A stretch of DNA of 64,000 nucleotides from CAZOEL01 sp964578835. GTDB lineage: Bacteria > Desulfobacterota > Syntrophobacteria > Syntrophobacterales > Syntrophobacteraceae. How positions within the stretch are numbered: the first letter of the stretch is position 1; the number at the start of each line of letters is the position of its first letter. Below the pieces are notes generated by a model. It searched no databases. It was not told the DNA's origin and saw only the letters and a list, made by a program, of their open reading frames with translations. The stretch spans positions 23,896-87,895 of the forward strand of contig CAZOEL010000020.1 of NCBI GenBank assembly GCA_964578835.1. Direction: 5' to 3'. The position numbers and the translations under genes are program-made. Shown here piece by piece: positions 17,015 to 25,235 of the stretch.

Positions 17015-17028
17015 AATGAATATTCATT
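17015..17028. promoter_or_regulatory. FadR(TetR)-type palindromic operator candidate
   Basis: Perfect 14-bp palindrome AATGAATATTCATT, 18 bases before the start codon of the CoA ligase at 17047. With flanks (GAATGA-ATAT-TCATTT) it resembles the Bacillus FadR operator pattern GAATGA-NTAN-TCATTC, which governs fatty-acid degradation genes and is relieved by acyl-CoA. TTGACG at 17003-17008 just upstream could be a -35 box, placing the palindrome in the promoter. No TetR gene is in the window. Confidence 0.5.
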
Positions 17029-17046
17029 TACCTAGAAGGAGCCAGC

Positions 17047-18537
17047 ATGAATATTGCCAGGAACTTGGAACGGGCAACTCTTTATTTCCCCGATAAACCG
17101 GCGTTGATATTTGAAGGGAAGACCTTTACTTACCGCGAGCTTAATCAACAGGTCAACAGACTCGCCAACAATTTGCGCGCCCTGGGACTTGAAAAAGGAG
17201 ACCGCGCAGCTCTCTTTTTGCCCAATATCCCCGCCTTTATAATCGGTTATTTCGCCATTCAGAAAGTGGGCGCCATCGCCGTCTCAGTCAATGCTATGCT
17301 TAAGCGCAATGAAGTCAGATACATAATGAACGATAGCGGGGCGAAGATACTGATTACGACGTCACAGCTCAGAGAAGAAACTCCCAGTGACGAACTGCCC
17401 TCTCTCGAGCGGATCATCGTCGCCGAAGGGGAAGCCGGCAATGATCTCGATTTCGACAAGCTCATCGCCGAGGGCGACGCCGTCTTTCAATGCGCCGACA
17501 CGGACATGCAAGATCCGGCTGTAATTCTCTATACTTCCGGAACCACCGGATTTCCCAAGGGAGCCGTTCTTACACAGATGAATATCGGCTCCAACTCCCT
17601 TTCCGCCTCCAACCATTCAGGAGTCACCCCGGAAGATCGTCTGCATCTCTTTCTCCCACTTTTCCACTGCTTCGGCCAAAACTTCATCATGAACAGCGCC
17701 GTCAGCAAGTGCGCTGCGATTGTCCTTCATCGCAGATTCGAGCCGGAGCCAGTCCTGGAAGCTATTTCCCGCGAACGTGTGACGATGTTCTTTGCAGTGC
17801 CGACCGTTTATATCCACTTCCTCAACACGGACACCTCCGGCTATGACTTGTCGAGCATTCGCTACTGTTTCACTGCGGCGGCCAGCATGCCCCAGGAGAC
17901 AGCTCTTCAGTGGAAAGCGAAATTCGGCATGTCCATCAATGAAGGCTATGGATTGACAGAATGCTCGCCTCATTGCTGCTATAATCACAGCATCCGGCAT
18001 AAGTTCGGCAGCGTCGGCACGCCCATTGAAAACGTGGATATCAAGATCGTCGATAAGGATGGCAACGAATTGTCTCCCGGCGAAATCGGAGAGATCGTCG
18101 TCAGAGGCCCCAATGTCATGCAAGGGTATTGGGGAAAGCCTGAGGCGACCGCCGACGCCATCCGCAATGGCTGGCTCTACACCGGCGATATCGGAAAGAT
18201 GGACGACGAAGGCTATTTTTACATCGTCGACCGCGTAAAAGACATGATCAATGCAGCCGGCTTCAATGTCTATCCCACAGAAGTCGAGCATGTCCTCTAC
18301 CAGCATCCCGCAATCCAGGAAGCGGCGGTCTACGGAGCATCCGACCCGGTCAGAGGGGAAACGGTTCACGCATCCGTTGTATTGAAGGAAGGCAAGCAAG
18401 CGACAGCCGAGGAAATCATCGAATTCTGCCGCGAAAATATGGCTGTCTACAAGATTCCTCGAAAGATACGGTTTGTGCCGGAGCTGCCGAAAAGCGCTAC
18501 GGGCAAAATCCTCAAGAGGATATTGCGGGGAGACTAG
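17047..18537 (+). CDS. AMP-forming acyl-CoA synthetase/CoA ligase (second of three)
   Basis: A 496-residue ANL ligase, complete for the long-chain/4-coumarate type. Motifs: LYTSGTTGFPKG (about 160-171), the GYGLTECSP adenylate motif (about 300), YTGDIGKMDDEGYFYIVDR (about 378-397) and the A10 motif PKSATGKILKR with the catalytic lysine. AGGAG 5 bases upstream fixes the start. The N-terminus (MNIARNLERATLYFP) is close to that of the ligase at 25236-26738, indicating paralogues. It appears monocistronic, ends at a strong terminator and is preceded by a FadR-type palindrome, so acyl-CoA-responsive repression is likely but inferred. The acid it activates is not evident. Confidence 0.93.
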   Translation: MNIARNLERATLYFPDKPALIFEGKTFTYRELNQQVNRLANNLRALGLEKGDRAALFLPNIPAFIIGYFAIQKVGAIAVSVNAMLKRNEVRYIMNDSGAKILITTSQLREETPSDELPSLERIIVAEGEAGNDLDFDKLIAEGDAVFQCADTDMQDPAVILYTSGTTGFPKGAVLTQMNIGSNSLSASNHSGVTPEDRLHLFLPLFHCFGQNFIMNSAVSKCAAIVLHRRFEPEPVLEAISRERVTMFFAVPTVYIHFLNTDTSGYDLSSIRYCFTAAASMPQETALQWKAKFGMSINEGYGLTECSPHCCYNHSIRHKFGSVGTPIENVDIKIVDKDGNELSPGEIGEIVVRGPNVMQGYWGKPEATADAIRNGWLYTGDIGKMDDEGYFYIVDRVKDMINAAGFNVYPTEVEHVLYQHPAIQEAAVYGASDPVRGETVHASVVLKEGKQATAEEIIEFCRENMAVYKIPRKIRFVPELPKSATGKILKRILRGD

Positions 18538-18571
18538 CTCAATAGCTCAAATCATGTTTTGGATTTAAGAA

Positions 18572-18609
18572 GGGGGCGCGATCCCATTTGAATCGCGCCC
18601 CCTTTTTTT
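18572..18609 (+). terminator. Rho-independent terminator after the second CoA ligase
   Basis: Perfect 11-bp GC-rich stem GGGGGCGCGAT (18572-18582) and its complement (18592-18602) with a 9-base loop, followed at once by seven T residues (18603-18609). It lies 34 bases after the ligase stop. Confidence 0.93.
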
Positions 18610-18628
18610 GACGGAAGCTTCCCAGCAA

Positions 18629-18667
18629 GCGCAAAGCCGGGGCTTCTTCAAAGCCCCGGCTTTGCGC
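18629..18667 (-). terminator. Long hairpin after the first TRAP operon
   Basis: Perfect 17-bp arms (18629-18645 and 18651-18667, beginning GCGCAAAGCCGGGGCTT) with a 5-base loop. It starts 18 bases after the stop of the TRAP large-permease gene on the minus strand. No T run follows. It separates two converging transcripts together with the terminator at 18572-18609. Confidence 0.7.
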
Positions 18668-18685
18668 CGCCCCATCGCGCCAGCA

Positions 18686-19987
18686 TCAATTCATGAGCAC
18701 CGATGGCAGAAAAGTGGCGATTTGCGGGAACGCGAACAGTATGAGCGCGGCAGCCAGAAGGCTCAGCAGGAAAGGATATACGCCGCTATAGATGACGTTG
18801 AAGGGTTCTCCCGTGATGCCCTTGACTATGAAAACGCAGATGGCGACGGGCGGTATCACCACGCCCACCATCACCGTGATGCCGATCATGATGCCGAACC
18901 AGAGCGGATCGAAGCCAAGCTTCAGGACCGCCGGATAGAAAATCGGCGTAGCGAGAATCATGAACGCAATATCGTCAATAAACGAGCCGCCTATCAAATA
19001 GACTAATATTATCAGAGCCATGATGAAGTATCGGTTGATGGGAAGCCCGGTGATCCAATCTGCGGCGATCATCGGTATCTCCGTCACCGCAAGAAAATGA
19101 CCGAACACCGCCGACCCGGCAACGAGCATGAGCACCATACAGGCGGTTCTCAAAGCTTCGTCGAATGACTTCAGCATTCCGTCGAAAGTGACCCGCCCTT
19201 TGAAGATGGCCACGATAAACACCGATACCGTGCCAATCGTGCCAGCCTCGGTAGGGGAAAAGACGCCCTTCATGAGGCCGCCTATGATGACGACAAAGAC
19301 GATTCCAACCGTCAGGAATTCGGGTAGAGCTCGTCCTCTTTCCGCCCAGGTCGACTTAGTCCCGCCGGGCGCAATGGACGGATCGATCTTCACCCATCCG
19401 AAGATTACGACGGCGAAAAGAAAAGAGATCATGAGTCCCGGCATCACTCCGGCCAGGAAAAGCTTGCCTATGGACTGTTGCGTGATGATGCCGAAAAGAA
19501 TGAGCGTGATGCTTGGGGGAATGAGAATGCCAAGAGTGCCGACGGTGGCGACGACCCCGTTGGAAAGCTTTTTGTTGTAGCCATAGCGCTCCATTTCGGG
19601 TATGGCCACGCTGGCGAAAGTGGCGCAGGTAGCTAAAGTCGAGCCGCACATGGCTTTGAAGAGCGTTGCTCCCGCAACGGTCGCCATGGCGAGTCCTCCA
19701 GGAACATGCCCAACGAAAGTGTATGCTGCGTTATATAGCCTGTTGGCGATCCCGGAGTGAAAGGCTATCTGCCCCATGAGCACAAAGAGCGGAATGACCG
19801 TCAGTCCATAGGAGGTGAAAGTATCCAGAAGATCTTTGGCCAGAAGATTTGTCGCAGCGTCGAAAGACACGATATGCGCAAAGCCGAGGAACCCTATCGC
19901 AGCCATGGCGAACGCCAACTCCAGGCCCGTTAGAAAAACTGCGAGCAATACAAAGAGGGAGATAACGCCAAGGGTAATATCACTCAT
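18686..19987 (-). CDS. dctM: TRAP transporter large permease (DctM), system 1
   Basis: A 433-residue membrane protein of about 12 helices, the DctM subunit that forms the transport path of a sodium-driven TRAP transporter for organic acids. Family marks are IPLFVLMGQIAFHSG, the glycine-rich segment ATLFKAMCGST, GTLGILIPPSI and, near the C-terminus, GVVIPPVAICVF. The start at 19987 is chosen for GGAGG 5 bases upstream and overlaps the end of dctQ by 8 bases. It is last in a dctP-dctQ-dctM operon. Direction of transport is inward for this family. The solute is unknown. Confidence 0.93.
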   Translation of the reverse strand: MSDITLGVISLFVLLAVFLTGLELAFAMAAIGFLGFAHIVSFDAATNLLAKDLLDTFTSYGLTVIPLFVLMGQIAFHSGIANRLYNAAYTFVGHVPGGLAMATVAGATLFKAMCGSTLATCATFASVAIPEMERYGYNKKLSNGVVATVGTLGILIPPSITLILFGIITQQSIGKLFLAGVMPGLMISFLFAVVIFGWVKIDPSIAPGGTKSTWAERGRALPEFLTVGIVFVVIIGGLMKGVFSPTEAGTIGTVSVFIVAIFKGRVTFDGMLKSFDEALRTACMVLMLVAGSAVFGHFLAVTEIPMIAADWITGLPINRYFIMALIILVYLIGGSFIDDIAFMILATPIFYPAVLKLGFDPLWFGIMIGITVMVGVVIPPVAICVFIVKGITGEPFNVIYSGVYPFLLSLLAAALILFAFPQIATFLPSVLMN

Positions 19988-20549
19988 TTTCGCCTCCGAC
20001 AATCTTCAAAATATCACAACACAGAAGAATAGACTGGATGAAGCAGCTCACCCCCAGCCCATAGGCGATCGGGTAGTAGGGAAGCCTGAGCGTCATGGTG
20101 ACTTCTTTGGTCTCCTGAAGACTACTCCCATAGCCGAAGAAGCTCCAGCCAATGAAGAAGAAAAGAGCTATGCCGACGCACCGCGTTATAACATTCACGA
20201 CATCGGCTATCTTTACGGGAGCGCCCTTCCGTCTCGGATTCCTACCGATAAGGACATCCACATAGATGTGCCCTTTCATCCAGGACGTATAAGGAATGGA
20301 CATGCCTATGACTATTCCGCCGCAAAACGAGATGATCTCGAAAGCTCCGAGAATGGGCCTTCCAAAGGCCCTCAGAATGACATCGCCAAGGGTGACCAGC
20401 ATCATGATAAAAAGAGTCACGCCCGCAATCACCTGAGCGGATACGCTGAGCTTGCGCACGATTGAAAGCAGGGCATCCAGAGCGCTCGGCCTCGTCTGTT
20501 GCGCCACCTTAGAGCTATGCTCCTGAGCTCCTGTCGTTGGAGTTTCCAC
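19980..20549 (-). CDS. dctQ: TRAP transporter small permease (DctQ), system 1
   Basis: A 189-residue DctQ subunit with four hydrophobic helices that pairs with DctM. Marks are GDVILRAFGRPILGAFEII, a typical DctQ segment, and IPYTSWMKGHIYVDVL. It most likely starts at the GTG at 20549, which has GGGAGG 8 bases upstream; a longer reading from 20612 would add a polar extension without a ribosome-binding site. Even so, its N-terminus (about 45 residues before the first helix) is longer than usual. It is separated from dctP by a hairpin-containing gap and overlaps dctM. Confidence 0.88.
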   Translation of the reverse strand: METPTTGAQEHSSKVAQQTRPSALDALLSIVRKLSVSAQVIAGVTLFIMMLVTLGDVILRAFGRPILGAFEIISFCGGIVIGMSIPYTSWMKGHIYVDVLIGRNPRRKGAPVKIADVVNVITRCVGIALFFFIGWSFFGYGSSLQETKEVTMTLRLPYYPIAYGLGVSCFIQSILLCCDILKIVGGENE

Positions 20550-20685
20550 CTGATAATCCTCCCATCGATCCCAGCTTTTAACTTTGTGTAGTTGCGTCAA
20601 TCCGAGGCGCAACGGTGAAGTCCCTGCAACTTATGATAATACCCTCTACGGCCAGAGCAGAGCAAGCAATAGCGGGATGCCGCTT

Positions 20686-20722
20686 GCCTCCCATCCCGCC
20701 TCGTCGAAGAGGAATGGGAGGC
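20686..20722 (-). other. Hairpin between dctP and dctQ of TRAP system 1
   Basis: Nine-base arms GCCTCCCAT (20686-20694) and ATGGGAGGC (20714-20722) with an inner CCTC/GAGG pairing. It lies in the gap just after the dctP stop on the minus strand. A similar hairpin occupies the same place in TRAP system 2 (24094-24126). Such structures often let the abundant binding protein be made in excess of the membrane subunits. Confidence 0.55.
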
Positions 20723-20760
20723 CTTTCGCCGGCATCGAGGCTCACCCCCGATATTGCCTT

Positions 20761-21789
20761 CTACTTATTTGCTTCGATGTAATCGAAACAGAACTTGACC
20801 ACTTCGTCCCCGGGCAAGCCTTTTTCTTTCGTCTTCTGAATATATTGATCGAACATCGGCTTCACGGCTTCTTTCACCGCCGCCTGCTCTTCGGGCGTAG
20901 CGGCTTTCATCTTGTGTCCGTCTTTTATAAGAGCCTGCTCGGCTTCATCATCCAGCTTGTTCCAAAGATTGCCCTGCTTTTCGGCCCATTCGGCGCTCAC
21001 CTCGGTGAAGATCTTCTGAACGTCAGGAGAAAGCTTCTCCCATTTCTGCTTGTTCATCGTGACAAACATGCCGGAAGTATAGGTGCAGCCGTAGTTTTTG
21101 ATGGTGCACTTCAGGAACTCTCCGTATCCCCAGTTCTTCACGCCCTCGATGGGCAACAGAACGCCATCCAGGAGGCCCTTGGAAAGAGCGTCATACGTCT
21201 CGGGCATCGATATGGTGACCGGAGTGGCTTTCAGGATTTTCGCCATTTCCGCGTTAGTCCCATTGGCCTTGATTCTCAGACCTTCCATGTCTTTTATAGC
21301 GGAAGTTTCTTTCTTGGTATGAAAGAAACCCGGGCCATGGGCATGCAAATAGAGAACGTGGGTGTCGCTGAGCTCCTTGGGGTTGAACTTTTTGTAGTAC
21401 TCATTGATCAATCTGGTCGCCTGCAGACCGCTGGTGTATCCGAGCGGATAGTCGATCACTTCGGTCAGAGGGAATCTACCCGCTGTGTAGGCGAGCAGAG
21501 ACTGGCCGATGTCGGCGATGCCCTTGGAAACGCTGTCGTAGGTCTGGGTCGGAGGGGTCAGCGTATTGCCGGGAAAATAGGTGATCTTCACCTTGCCATT
21601 GGTTCTCTTCTCAATTTCCTTACAGAATTCATCACCGAGAATGCCGATGGGATGAGTCGGCGGAAAGAAGTTGGAATAACGAAGTTTTACGACATCATCC
21701 CCCTGAGCTTTGACATGGCCGGAGGATATCAAAACTGAAAAAACAACAAACGCTGCGATTAGCAACCCCAGACAAGCAGATCTTCTCAT
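20761..21789 (-). CDS. dctP: TRAP transporter solute-binding protein (DctP), system 1
   Basis: A 342-residue periplasmic DctP-type binding protein. It has a cleavable Sec signal peptide (MRRSACLGLLIAAFVVFSVL then a small-residue site before QGDDVV). The mature protein shows LRYSNFFPPTHPIG and, about 40% along, GLRIKANGTNAEMAKIL, which holds the conserved Arg that usually contacts the ligand carboxylate. The start at 21789 has AAAGGA 9 bases upstream; in-frame codons further up lack a signal sequence. It is first in the dctP-dctQ-dctM operon. Sequence diverges strongly from the DctP of system 2, so the two transporters probably bind different acids. Confidence 0.93.
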   Translation of the reverse strand: MRRSACLGLLIAAFVVFSVLISSGHVKAQGDDVVKLRYSNFFPPTHPIGILGDEFCKEIEKRTNGKVKITYFPGNTLTPPTQTYDSVSKGIADIGQSLLAYTAGRFPLTEVIDYPLGYTSGLQATRLINEYYKKFNPKELSDTHVLYLHAHGPGFFHTKKETSAIKDMEGLRIKANGTNAEMAKILKATPVTISMPETYDALSKGLLDGVLLPIEGVKNWGYGEFLKCTIKNYGCTYTSGMFVTMNKQKWEKLSPDVQKIFTEVSAEWAEKQGNLWNKLDDEAEQALIKDGHKMKAATPEEQAAVKEAVKPMFDQYIQKTKEKGLPGDEVVKFCFDYIEANK

Positions 21790-22292
21790 AAAGCCAATCC
21801 TTTCTTTGGTGTCGATCGATGTTCCCTTGTCCACTTCGCTCACATAGGTCCCAGCAGGCCTCAAGGAAGCTGCAAGCGTTCGCTTCGTTCCTTCGCCGTC
21901 GTGAAAACACGAGACGCTGCTCTTGCTTACAGCTTCCAGCGCGACGCGCCGGTTCCTCTCCTCACCTCGGAGACTGTACCGCGCTGCCCTACAAGGGGGC
22001 CTTTTCATCATGAAAAAGGCTCACCCGTCCCAAGGCTTCGGTCGTATCCCCGTTGTATCGCAAATGTATCTTCGAACCCTTTATATCACAAGAACATAGC
22101 GCGTTCGCAAGCGTCATCGGAAGAAGAGGAGCAAATGCATGAGAATCAGGAATGGCTTCGAGGGTTGAATATACCATAATCTTTGTCAATTCGTTGTTTT
22201 TACTCGGTCGTTATTGTCGAGTCCAATCGATTCGACGAAGCGCCCGCCAAGAGGGAGTCATCGATCATGGACTGCGTTTCTCCATCCGGCGC
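21790..22292. other. Intergenic between the two TRAP operons
   Basis: About 500 bp with no supported gene. It must hold the promoter of the first TRAP operon. It contains the near-palindrome TTTTCATCATGAAAA (22002-22016, 7-base arms around one base), some 210 bases before dctP and a possible operator. TTGACA occurs on the minus strand at 22184-22189 but no -10 box is correctly spaced. An open plus-strand frame around 21901-22179 lacks any family mark. Confidence 0.4.
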
Positions 22293-23585
22293 TCACGCCG
22301 GTCCCAACAATAGATCGGGCACCACTGTGGATAACCAGGGCACGAAGGCCAGAACAAACATGGCTACAATGTAAATGATCAGCGAAGGGTAGATCGCTCT
22401 GCTCACCTTGACGAAACTGATCCCCGTGACGGCCTGTGCAGTGTAGAGGAGCAGCCCCAGTGGCGGCGTGATATATCCGATGCCCAGCCCAACGCTGAAG
22501 AGGAGGCAATAATGTATGGGGTCTATTCCCATGTGATTGGAGATGGGCATCATGATGGGCACCAGGATCATTATGGCGCCGATCTGGTCCATGAAAGTTC
22601 CTACGATCAGCAAGACCACGCAGGTAAAGATGAGAAACACCGTGGCATTGGGAATGTAGGCCATGGCGAGCTCCAGAATCTTCTGAGGAATCTCCCGGAG
22701 AATGATGTACTCGGAGATGACGCCCGCCCCGGAAACGGTGATGACCAGCGCCCCACTCACAATCCCCGTGGCGATGAGGAGGTCTTTCAGAACCTTTAGC
22801 GTTACGGACCTGTAGATGATCATCTCGACAATAAGGGTGAGAACACAGGCGACGACGGAAGCTTCGTTTATGGTGAAGGCGCCGGAGTAAATGCCGCCGA
22901 AAAGACCTGCAATGATGAGAATCGCGAAGACCGCATCCTTGGCCGCCACCAAAAACCCTTTGAAATCGAATTTCTCGAGGGCTTCCAGGCCGAGGCCTTT
23001 TCTACGCGCATCCCACCAGGCGTAGAGAGAGAGCATGGCCATGATCAAAACGCCCGGAAGATAGCCGGCTGCGAAGAGCCGCACAACGGACTCGCCGGCG
23101 GTGAGCGCGCAGACAATCATGATGATGCTGGGAGGAATGATGATTCCCAAGATCGAGGCGGCTGTGACCAGTCCCACCGAGAAATCCTTGGGATACTTGT
23201 ACTTATCCATATGAGGAAACATGACGCCGCCGATGGTGACCACGGTGGAAATCGCAGAACCGCTGATGGCGCCGAATACTCCCGAAGATATGACGGAGGT
23301 TATGCCCAATCCCCCCGGCAACCAGGAGACGAGCTTCCATGCGACATGGACCATGCGAGTGGCTGACTGGCCGCGCACCATGACCGCTCCCATGAGAATG
23401 AAAAAGGGGATGCAGATCAGGGAGAAGTTATCGATTTTCTTTATCACGGTCTGGGCCACAAAGGTGAATTCCATGCTGGTGAAAATCCATAAGCCCAATA
23501 CGCCGGTCAAGTAGAGGCTGATGTAGATGGGGATGCGCAATAACAGCAAAGCGAGCAGGATAAAGAGGATAGCGATTGATTCCAT
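22293..23585 (-). CDS. dctM: TRAP transporter large permease (DctM), system 2
   Basis: A 430-residue DctM subunit of about 12 helices. Marks are CIPFFILMGAVMVRG, GVFGAISGSAISTVVTIGG, ASILGIIIPPSIIMI and IGYITPPLGLLLYTAQAVTG. The start at 23585 lies 4 bases after the dctQ stop; an upstream non-ATG start that would overlap dctQ is less likely. It is the last gene of a ligase-dctP-dctQ-dctM operon. A short GC-rich hairpin (CCGGCG/CGCCGG, 22286-22301) overlaps its stop codon. Confidence 0.93.
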   Translation of the reverse strand: MESIAILFILLALLLLRIPIYISLYLTGVLGLWIFTSMEFTFVAQTVIKKIDNFSLICIPFFILMGAVMVRGQSATRMVHVAWKLVSWLPGGLGITSVISSGVFGAISGSAISTVVTIGGVMFPHMDKYKYPKDFSVGLVTAASILGIIIPPSIIMIVCALTAGESVVRLFAAGYLPGVLIMAMLSLYAWWDARRKGLGLEALEKFDFKGFLVAAKDAVFAILIIAGLFGGIYSGAFTINEASVVACVLTLIVEMIIYRSVTLKVLKDLLIATGIVSGALVITVSGAGVISEYIILREIPQKILELAMAYIPNATVFLIFTCVVLLIVGTFMDQIGAIMILVPIMMPISNHMGIDPIHYCLLFSVGLGIGYITPPLGLLLYTAQAVTGISFVKVSRAIYPSLIIYIVAMFVLAFVPWLSTVVPDLLLGPA

Positions 23586-23589
23586 TTGC

Positions 23590-24072
23590 CTATTGTCCCT
23601 TTCTTCGGTGCTCAATCATCAAGAGGCGAAGACCGTCAATGGATCGGATTCCCAGAATGATTCCAAAGAAGGGGAGCATGGCGGCGATCAGGCTCGTTGG
23701 AATCAAAAGGATTGGCGTGACGGTTTCCATTTCCATCTCGATATGCATAAACTTCCAGCCCGCATAGATAAAAGTGGCGCTCGCCGCAAGTCGGACCGCA
23801 TGCAGCAAAAAATCCAAAGCCGGCTGCAACTTGGGAAAAGCCATATAAAGAGCGTCCACTTTGAGCTCGGTATTGTCCTTGGCGGAGGCGCTCGCCCCCA
23901 GGAAGGTCATGAACATGAAAAGATAGGTGGTCATCTCATCCGGCCATGTCAGCGGCCGCTTAAAAACATAGCGGGTCGTGATGCTGATGGTCAAAGCCAC
24001 CAGACAAGTGGAAAAGCTGATCAGAATGCCCCACCGCTCCAGGCGATCGATAACAGCCGTAATGCCCTTCAT
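23590..24072 (-). CDS. dctQ: TRAP transporter small permease (DctQ), system 2
   Basis: A 160-residue DctQ subunit with four hydrophobic helices. The first is followed by TTRYVFKRPLTWPDEMTTYL, the family signature, in which the RYVF and W-x-DE residues are typical. AAGGAG 7 bases upstream supports the ATG. It lies between dctP (72-base gap carrying a hairpin) and dctM (4-base gap), so translation with dctM is tightly linked. Confidence 0.92.
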   Translation of the reverse strand: MKGITAVIDRLERWGILISFSTCLVALTISITTRYVFKRPLTWPDEMTTYLFMFMTFLGASASAKDNTELKVDALYMAFPKLQPALDFLLHAVRLAASATFIYAGWKFMHIEMEMETVTPILLIPTSLIAAMLPFFGIILGIRSIDGLRLLMIEHRRKGQ

Positions 24073-24093
24073 AAAGCGCTCCTTGCCCGGGAT

Positions 24094-24126
24094 GGGCCGT
24101 CCACACCAGGCAAACGCGGACGGCCC
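24094..24126 (-). other. Hairpin between dctP and dctQ of TRAP system 2
   Basis: Nine-base GC-rich arms GGGCCGTCC (24094-24102) and GGACGGCCC (24118-24126) with a 15-base loop, in the 72-base gap after dctP. It has the same location as the hairpin in system 1 but a different sequence. Partial termination or protection of the upstream message is the likely role. Confidence 0.55.
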
Positions 24127-24144
24127 TTGTTTTCAAACGATCGG

Positions 24145-25143
24145 CTATTCTTTCACCGTCGCAGTGAGAGCCTTGACTTTAGTCAGCCATTCTTTGCCGA
24201 TCTCGGGTTCGAACTGCTCCCATACCTTCATCTGCAGAGCCTTGAACTTCTCCATCTCTTCCGCCGGCAAATCGGACACGGTCATGCCTTTTTCCTTCAT
24301 GACCGCATCGCTTTCGTCCGTAAGCCTCATGCTCTCCTGCCGAGCCTTGGCGAGGTTTGCAAGTATAATGGCCTCAGCAGCGCTTCGAGTGTCGGCATCG
24401 AGGCCATTCCACCACTTCTCGTTGACCATGAAGAAAAAGAGGCCGGTCATGTGTCGGGTATGCGTAAAATACTTGCAAACATCCGACAGGCGCGTGTGAA
24501 CGTTGAACTCGGTCTGGTCCGTGCCATCCACAACGCCCTGCTTCAGGCCCGGGAAGACATCGGCCCAAGCCATCGGCAACGGGTTCATTCCCAGCACATT
24601 CCAGAAAGCTAGGGGATAGCGCGCCTGGGTAGTCCGCATCTTCATGGTTTTCAGCTCGTCAAGGTTCTTGAACGGCTTGGTGCTGGCGATGCCGTAGATT
24701 CCAAAGTAGGCCAGATCGAGAACCAGAAGGCCCTTATCCTGAAGGCTGGTGAACAGCTCTTTACGAAGCTCCTGGTTCTTTAAGAAAGCTTCCCATTTTG
24801 CATAGGAATCCATACAGAAGGCCAGGGTGCCGATGCCGAATTTGGGATTGAGCTCCGGCGCATAGTTGCCGGTGCAATAAGCTCCTTGAAGGGCGCCCAT
24901 GCGCACCTTCTTGACGATCTCGATTTCGTTGCCCATCTGTCCGGAGTGGAAGAACTTGGCGCTGATCTTGTCGCCCATCTTTTCATTCATGTCCTTCTCG
25001 ATCCATTGCCCGGACCAGACCCCGGGCTCAGCAGGACTGACGAAGTGAGCAAACTTGAATTCAGCCGGTCCCGCATGGACCGTGGAAGTTCCAAGACAAA
25101 GCGCAAAGACGGACAGAACAACCAACAGCGGATACTTCATCAA
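24145..25143 (-). CDS. dctP: TRAP transporter solute-binding protein (DctP), system 2
   Basis: A 332-residue periplasmic binding protein. It has a signal peptide (MMKYPLLVVLSVFALCLG, cleavage likely after the Ala in TVHAG). The mature part contains FKFAHFVSPAEPG, the segment LKTMKMRTTQARYP with the conserved ligand-carboxylate Arg, and MAWADVFPGLKQGVVDGTD, all DctP hallmarks. AAGGAG 5 bases before the first ATG supports the start. It follows a CoA ligase gene by 92 bases on the same strand, so the imported acid is probably the substrate of that ligase. Confidence 0.93.
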   Translation of the reverse strand: MMKYPLLVVLSVFALCLGTSTVHAGPAEFKFAHFVSPAEPGVWSGQWIEKDMNEKMGDKISAKFFHSGQMGNEIEIVKKVRMGALQGAYCTGNYAPELNPKFGIGTLAFCMDSYAKWEAFLKNQELRKELFTSLQDKGLLVLDLAYFGIYGIASTKPFKNLDELKTMKMRTTQARYPLAFWNVLGMNPLPMAWADVFPGLKQGVVDGTDQTEFNVHTRLSDVCKYFTHTRHMTGLFFFMVNEKWWNGLDADTRSAAEAIILANLAKARQESMRLTDESDAVMKEKGMTVSDLPAEEMEKFKALQMKVWEQFEPEIGKEWLTKVKALTATVKE

Positions 25144-25235
25144 ATCTCCTTCTTTTGGTCCGGATCGCTTCAGAGCGTCCGGCCCGCTTGGTTAATGAAA
25201 AAAAAGCCTCATGCTATCAGAACAAGCCCGTCTGC

